Part shown: positions 8,376 through 13,006 of the stretch, piece after piece
How positions within the stretch are numbered: the first letter of the stretch is position 1
How the letters are laid out: the number at the start of each line of letters is the position of its first letter
NCBI GenBank assembly: GCA_016748015.1
Contig: JAAOMT010000446.1
Location: 251,752 to 264,757 of the forward strand
DNA length: 13,006 nt
From: Geosiphon pyriformis
Lineage: Eukaryota > Glomeromycota > Glomeromycetes > Archaeosporales > Geosiphonaceae
Reading direction: 5' to 3'
Made by a program: the position numbers and the translations under genes
Notes under the pieces: generated by a model
What the model saw: the letters and a program-made list of their open reading frames with translations, nothing else
Database searches by the model: none
What the model was told of the DNA's origin: nothing

Positions 8376-8811
8376 TTCTTTTATTTTTTTTTTATTTTTT
8401 TTTATTCTCTCTTGTGAAATGACAACATAGAAAAATTGATTGTCTAAAAATAAACTTCATAATAGTCTGGTAAAAAAAAAAGCTCCACCTAAGTTTGAAT
8501 ATTAATATTATCTTGGTAGCTTATCAAAAGAGCAAAAAAACACTGCCAAACTCTAATAACTGTGCTCATTAGCTTGGAAAAGATAGTTCACATTTATATA
8601 CAAGAAGTTAAAACACCATAAAACATTTCTCTATGTTTTATAACCAAAGAACTTTATAAGTAAATTCATATCAATCAAACAAATCTTCATTAACTAATAA
8701 TACTGACACACCAAACAAGCCTACCAAAAAAAAACCATCAAAAACTCTTTAGAAACCCAAATTTTAAGCACCAAATATTACTATCATATTTTACTTAGTT
8801 TACCTATAACA
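8376..8811 (-). repeat. Dispersed repeat copy 1 (about 405 bp) with A-rich tail
   Basis: The segment 8407-8811 matches the reverse complement of 12587-12984 along most of its length, for example around CAACATAG, CTCTAATAACTG, TATAACCAAAGAACT and AGCACCAAA. In one 64-base block (from 8413, TTGTGAA, to GGTAAAA near 8476) I count 12 mismatches, 10 of which are G or C in the other copy and A or T here. Read on the minus strand it starts TGTTATAGGTAAACT and ends in an A-rich tail (T-rich on plus, 8376-8406). I find no coding frame. It could be a non-autonomous retroposon or a retrotransposon leader/LTR. No clear Pol III promoter boxes were seen. Confidence 0.8.
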
Positions 8812-10140
8812 GTATATATAAAAGTTTGGTTTTTTAAACTTAAAATTAATATTATTTTAATTTCTTTATATATTTTTAGCCAAAAATTTTAACAAATTAG
8901 TTAGCTTTGAAATAAAAATTCCAAAATTTTTTTTATATAATTTTATTTTGTTAAAGCTCAATTTTTTTAAAAAAAAATATTATAAATAAAACTTTTTTTT
9001 TTTAATTTTTTATCTATTTACTTAGCTATAATAAATTATATATATTAATTACTAATATTATATAATTAGCCAGCTTATTTTTAGAATAAGTTGTTAATAT
9101 AATTATTGACTTAATTATTAACTTAATTATTAACTTAATTACTAATTTAATTATTGATTAAATTATTAATATAATTATTAATCTAATTATTAATTTTTTT
9201 TAATAGTATATAAATAAAACTTTTTTAAAACTGTAAAAAAACATTTATACTCAAATTATACTTAGATCGATACAATAATATTAACTCTTTTATTTATTTA
9301 ATTATTTTTATTTATATAATTATTAATTTTTATAAAATATATTAAATAAATGTTTATTAAAAAATATAATTAATACTTAATATTAAATTTTAAAAATACC
9401 AATATAAAACATAGAATTATATTAGTATATTATTTTTTATTGACAATATAAATTATTTTTTTATTTTCAGATTTTTTTGTTATCTTTTGAAAAAAATAGT
9501 AACTAAAATATTTATAAAACTGATCTTGTATATTAAATTTTTACTAATTTAATTTATTTATTAAAATTGAATTATTTTTTTGATTATTTTATTATTATAC
9601 AATATTGTTTTTTTTTGTTATTTATTAACTTATTAATTTGACTATAACAATATTATTTTGTTATACTTAAAAATATTAATTTTATAATTGCTTTAAGTAT
9701 ATAAAAAAAAATTTTATGACAATTATTTTTTAATTTATATATATAAATATATGTTTTTAATAAATATTTATTATAATATTACTTTTTACAACAAATTTTT
9801 TTGTTTTGTTTAAATTAAAATTGAATATAAATATAAAATAAATAATTTCTTAATAACTTTAAACTTTTTTATAAATTTTTTATTATTAACAAATTAATAT
9901 TTTGTAAATAAAATTTTACAAACTTAAATTTAGTTTTTTTTAAGACAACAAAAAAAAGTTATTTTACATAAAAAAAAAATATATATTATCATTATTTATA
10001 ATACTAAAATTAAACTATTTAACTAGTTTTTTTAATAAAAATATATTAAAAATAATAGAAAAAAAACTTTTATTTTTATTTTTAAATTGTTTGAAATTTA
10101 ATAATTAATCTAAACTAAGTGTGAATTATGCATTTTTTAT
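8812..10140. other. Extremely AT-rich block, no gene seen
   Basis: Almost pure A/T sequence with many homopolymer runs; I count a single G/C base in 9301-9360. No coding similarity is visible on either strand. A TATATATAAAAG string at 8813-8824 directly abuts the head of repeat copy 1, but such strings are expected by chance here. A 12-bp satellite lies at 9099-9194. The block separates the Gypsy part of the window from the LINE. Confidence 0.75.
9099..9194. repeat. Satellite, eight units of 12 bp
   Basis: Eight uninterrupted 12-base units start at 9099 and every 12 bases after that. The consensus is close to TTAATTATTAAT; units two and three are identical (TTAATTATTAAC). The tract keeps exact phase over 96 bases despite point changes, which marks it as a true tandem array and not just AT-rich noise. 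Confidence 0.88.
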
Positions 10141-10174
10141 ACGTGATCAGTCACTTAAGCTAATTAGAACAACA
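10141..10174 (-). other. Start of the LINE 3' untranslated region
   Basis: This follows the stop codon of the LINE frame. It is more mixed in composition than the AT-rich block to its left and contains CTTAAGTGACTGATCACG on the minus strand. The true 3' end and any tail cannot be separated from the A/T-rich flank. Confidence 0.5.
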
Positions 10175-11039
10175 CTAAATACCTATATAAACAGAAACAG
10201 AATTACCAATATCTGAAAAAAATAAACATGACTTCCTAAATCCAAAACCAATAGCAATTTAACTACACTAAAAAAAAACAATAAAAATAGCCTAGAAATT
10301 AACTTCAAAACTGAATTATCACATGGTATTAGCCTATTTTTTTTTATAAAAGCATGATATTTAGTATGGACTAACTAAACTTCTTTCCTAAAAGCAAGAC
10401 AGAAATCATGCACAAAGTCCACAATCTTCTGACTTACAATCTTGGAATCTTCAAAAACAGATACAGTCTTTTGAATCCAATCTTTAAAAACAAAGTCCTT
10501 ACAAAAAACTGTATACACTACAACATTTGAAACACAAAAAGACAACAATTGAAACACACATAAAGTAAAGAGAAAAAGACCAAAAAGTGCACACCAAACA
10601 GCTGCATGAGCATTCAACAAATGACAATAAACAGAATTATCAATCATGCAAGAAAAAACATTATTAGAAGTCTCAACATCATCATAATACAAACACAATA
10701 TACTAAAGTAACACTTATCATATAGATACTTTTGCACAGCAACTGGCAATCAACAATACAAAGCTTTTATAAAATACGTGCAAACATTAGTAATAAGTCT
10801 ATTAGTGAAACCAATAGCCATATGTAAATTAGAATATTATACCAAAGATGAGCTAGTCCAATTAACATCTAAGAGCAAACTATTATCCAAAATGCCAGAC
10901 CCAAAACCAACCTTCCAGCATGCACAATAAATGGGCTAAAAGATCTCATGAACAAAATGTCTAGAATTACCAGAAATAACACCACTCTCAGCCAAAATAC
11001 AATGTTTTTTCAAATCAAGAGAAAGACACCAGAAAAAAA
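10175..11039 (-). pseudogene. LINE C-terminal region with damaged Cys/His motif
   Basis: From about 10790 the frame reads VCTYFIKALYC, then a stop, then LPVAVQKYLYDKCYFSILC. The family normally has a C-X2-C ... H-X3-C motif next; here it reads CLYYDDVETSNNVFSC, so the second Cys is Tyr and the His is Asn. It continues with LLNAHAAVWCALFGL and KIVDFVHDFCLAFRKEV (stop at 10372-10374), then YHAFIKKNRLIPCDNS. After a frame change it ends GFRKSCLFFSDIGNS to the stop at 10175-10177. The domain may have bound nucleic acid. Confidence 0.8.
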
Positions 11040-11450
11040 AGAAGCTGCATCAACAAGTGTGTTAGCATGTTTATTATTCAAAATACTCAAATGATCTTTA
11101 ATTTTACACCAACTAACATTTAAATTCTTCTTCTTAATAATGTTTACAATATGCCAATGCTTGATTCAGCACCTATTCTGAAAATTTGGATACACCAGAC
11201 CCATTTCCAATTTGCATACATCCAAAACAACTTAACTGTATACAAAAAGACAAACTGAACTAAGAAAAAAGACACACTTAAGAACCAATGCAATAGCCTG
11301 CAGCTTTGCTAAAGTAGAAAATAACAGACCAGAGACCCTAACTCCAAATCCATGTTTACATCTTCAAAAAAAACTGTCACACCAGCCCTTATATTAGAAC
11401 TCTCCAGATTCTTCAGAGATCCATCCATATAGACCAAAAGGCTATCAGCC
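11040..11450 (-). pseudogene. LINE RNase H domain, degenerate
   Basis: The frame reads LLVYMDGSLKNLE, with the first catalytic Asp kept (codon 11423-11425), and continues RAGVTVFFEDVNMDLELG. After a stop comes STLAKLQAIALVLKC, where Lys occupies the usual catalytic Glu position, one GAG-to-AAG transition. The third carboxylate block reads LFVYS and then a stop where LFSDSQ is usual, so that Asp is lost. The last block reads CKIKDHLSILNNKHANTL, keeping the His but with Asn for the final Asp. RNase H removes RNA from the RNA-DNA hybrid; only one of the acidic residues remains. Confidence 0.85.
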
Positions 11451-12119
11451 ATAACATCTAACAAACAGTTACAAACATGTTTGAACTTACTAGACTCCAA
11501 AACACTTGAAAGTTCAAAACCCCAAAAAAAAAAATCACCAGGAAAAAAAACTACACCATTAAGAAAATTAACAGAAAGTCTAAACCAATTAGAAACAGAG
11601 CCACATAGATTCAGCTTTTTTCAGCATTTAAAGATTTTCCAATTAAAAATAGTGCTCTTTCAACAACAAAACTACTCCACAAAAACTATGCCATATTGTC
11701 AAAGCAAAGGAAAAAACCTAAAAAACTTAGTTTTACCAAGAACAACTGACATAGAAATTCTATTTTAAAAACAAAAAAAACAGATCATTGGACTATTTAG
11801 AGACAAATTGTACCTAAAAAAAAATACAAACCACACCTGCTAAAAAGTTATTAGACGAATTGACTTTAATACAAACCAGAAAAATCAAAAGATTAAGCAG
11901 ATGCCAGTTCATAACCTGCAAGTCAAGAAACTTGTGTGAAAACAATCAACCCAAAATTCCAACAGAGTTTGCAAAATACACAATAAAAGCCACTTTGCTT
12001 TCAACTTAGACCTGCTCAAAAGTTTTCAAATCATACAATAAAAGATAATAAAGTGCATTACTGAAAAAGTCGAGAAGCAGACCAGATTTTAATTTCAAGC
12101 CTTTGCAAATCAAAGCATC
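11451..12119 (-). pseudogene. LINE central region between RT and RNase H
   Basis: Successive fragments read LKLKSGLLLDFFSN, YDLKTFEQV, VESKVAFIVYFANSVGIL, LFSHKFLDLQV and NNFLAGVVCIF, then ISMSVVLGKTKFF and SNWFRLSVNFLNG. They match the usual connecting region of this LINE family, with several frame changes and stops. No catalytic motif is expected here. The plus-strand open stretch over 11481-11768 is only the complement of this region. Confidence 0.75.
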
Positions 12120-12586
12120 TCACTTTACACACACTCTAATAGGAACAAAGCTGAACTGCATTCTGTAGCTAATAATAGAAAAAAAGACAGCCAACATCAA
12201 ATATAAGAACTGTTTATCCAAAATGGCCTTCCTTAAAACAAGATTGGCAAAAAACCTGATATTCAAATGTATCTTAGCCAAACTAGATTTCAACAAATCC
12301 TTAATAAACAAAAAAATATCTAGGTAGTGATGAAACTTTTCTTTCTTGGCAATAGAAATTGGTAAACCACTAATTAACAAAGAAAAACATTCAATTTTGC
12401 AATTAATAGAAATAACCACTGTCTTATTATTATTAATAAAAATGTTATTGATTCTAAAAAATTCATTAGCAACATTGAAAATGTGTTGTATTGCAGTCTA
12501 ATTGCTACCAACTCAGATTGTATCATTAATAAAAACACCAGCAGCAAAAAAAAATGTCAATTTAGCCTGAAATTCTACATGACCAG
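12120..12586 (-). pseudogene. LINE reverse transcriptase, C-terminal part
   Basis: The frame reads HVEFQAKLTFFFAAGVFINDT, in which F-I-N-D at 12522-12533 stands for the catalytic F/Y-x-D-D box; the first Asp is Asn. It continues IQHIFNVANEFFRIN, NKTVVISINC, LISGLPISIAKKEKFHHYL (palm end and thumb), then NLVLRKAILDKQFLYL and ISYRMQFSFVPIRVCVK. Two stops interrupt it just after the box, one where a Trp would be expected. It would have primed and copied the element RNA at the target site; the Asp loss and stops make it inactive. Confidence 0.87.
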
Positions 12587-12984
12587 TGTTACAGGTAAAC
12601 TTGGTGGGTATGGGAAATGGTAATGTTTGGTGCTCTCAATTATTGATGACATGTCTTCCATGTAATTCTGTTGGCTTAGTCTTGATTATCAGTCTCTAAA
12701 GATCTATTCCTGGATGTGAATTTACCTGTCGAGTTCTTTGGTTATAAGGCACAGAGTTTGTCTTTTGTCAATTGTAATATTTTTTGTAAATGTGAGCTCT
12801 CTTCTCTGAACTAACGAGTGCAGTTATTAGAGTCTGGTGTTGTCTTTTCACCCTTCTGGTAAGCTAATAAGATAAAGTTAATATCCAAAACTTAGGAAGA
12901 GCTTCCCTCTTTTACCAGGCTATCACGAAGTCTATTTCCAGACAGTCAATTTTACTATGTTGCTGCTTCACAAAAATAAGACAG
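12587..12984 (+). repeat. Dispersed repeat copy 2 (about 400 bp), inverted relative to copy 1
   Basis: Read on the plus strand it begins TGTTACAGGTAAACTTGG, passes through GTAATGTTTGGTGCTC at 12620-12635, and ends just before the terminal A run. It is the inverted counterpart of 8407-8811 and is clearly less AT-rich, so it is the less decayed copy. Its head abuts the 5' truncation point of the LINE. Frames on both strands are short and match nothing I recognise. Confidence 0.82.
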
Positions 12985-13006
12985 AAAAAAAAAAAAAAAA
13001 AAAAAA
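12985..13006 (+). repeat. Run of 22 A residues at the window edge
   Basis: The run begins right after GACAG and continues to the last base. Copy 1 of the same repeat also ends in an A-rich tract, so this could be a retroposon tail. It could also be a homopolymer where assembly stopped. Confidence 0.85.

Larger units (their letters stand above)
10175..12586 (-). mobile_element. LINE-type (non-LTR) retrotransposon, 5' truncated and degenerate
   Basis: About 2.4 kb of the 3' part of a LINE is present. From right to left it reads: end of the reverse transcriptase palm, a central region, RNase H, and a C-terminal Cys/His region ending at a stop at 10175-10177. The order RT, then RNase H, then C-terminal zinc region, with RNase H beginning VYMDGSLKNLE, fits LINEs that carry RNase H, and resembles from memory a family common in Glomeromycotina. 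Frames change at least three times (around 12120, between 11300 and 10750, and near 10240), and stops are scattered. The endonuclease and first RT motifs are missing, as expected for a 5'-truncated LINE insertion. Confidence 0.88.

Noticed and set aside
8813-8824. TATATATAAAAG as a promoter
   Set aside because: It lies in sequence that is nearly all A/T, no gene follows in either direction, and such strings are expected by chance.
10143-10154. Small hairpin GTGA-TCAG-TCAC just after the LINE stop codon
   Set aside because: A 4-bp stem is too short to support a structural claim without other copies to compare.
11481-11768. Plus-strand 95-codon Lys/Pro-rich frame
   Set aside because: It is antisense to the LINE central region, which shows motif-level similarity on the minus strand.
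1-13006. CRISPR array, bacterial operon, tRNA or rRNA genes
   Set aside because: The tandem repeats present have no unique spacers, no ribosome-binding-site and operon layout is visible, and I saw no tRNA cloverleaf or rRNA core sequence on either strand by eye.

Overview
The window looks like a gene-free, retrotransposon-filled stretch of an AT-rich fungal genome. The two Ty3/Gypsy polyproteins (one carrying a dUTPase domain) and the LINE (non-LTR element) closely resemble, from memory, families abundant in arbuscular mycorrhizal fungi (Glomeromycotina, e.g. Gigaspora or Rhizophagus relatives). No database was consulted, so this placement is an inference. I see no intact host gene, no tRNA or rRNA and no CRISPR. 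Every recognisable coding region lies on the minus strand and is broken.

Layout, left to right. Positions 1-2268 hold the gag and the start of the protease of Gypsy element A, read right to left; the rest of its pol gene lies beyond the left edge. Its leader and a possible LTR occupy about 2269-2660. A four-unit 23-bp tandem repeat (3040-3131) separates it from Gypsy element B (about 3205-7825), which is older and far more decayed. B still shows, in polyprotein order from right to left, gag, protease, a cysteine-rich linker, dUTPase, reverse transcriptase and the first part of RNase H; the rest of RNase H and any integrase are missing. An AT-rich spacer with degenerate short repeats follows (7826-8375). 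Next come a repeat of about 405 bp (8407-8811), an extremely AT-rich block with a 12-bp satellite (8812-10140), and the 3' part of a LINE (10175-12586: reverse transcriptase end, RNase H, C-terminal zinc-finger region). A second, inverted copy of the 405-bp repeat (12587-12984) ends in 22 A residues at the window edge.

The elements once encoded the machinery for copying themselves, but none here can act alone. Element A is one uninterrupted frame of 756 codons broken only by 11 stop codons, each explicable by a single C-to-T or G-to-A transition. Element B and the LINE show the same bias plus indels. The window therefore reads as layers of insertions at different stages of transition-driven AT decay. 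I found no new functional system. The points most worth a second look are the dUTPase plus cysteine-rich insert in a Gypsy polyprotein, the indel-free stop pattern of element A, and the inverted 405-bp repeat pair.
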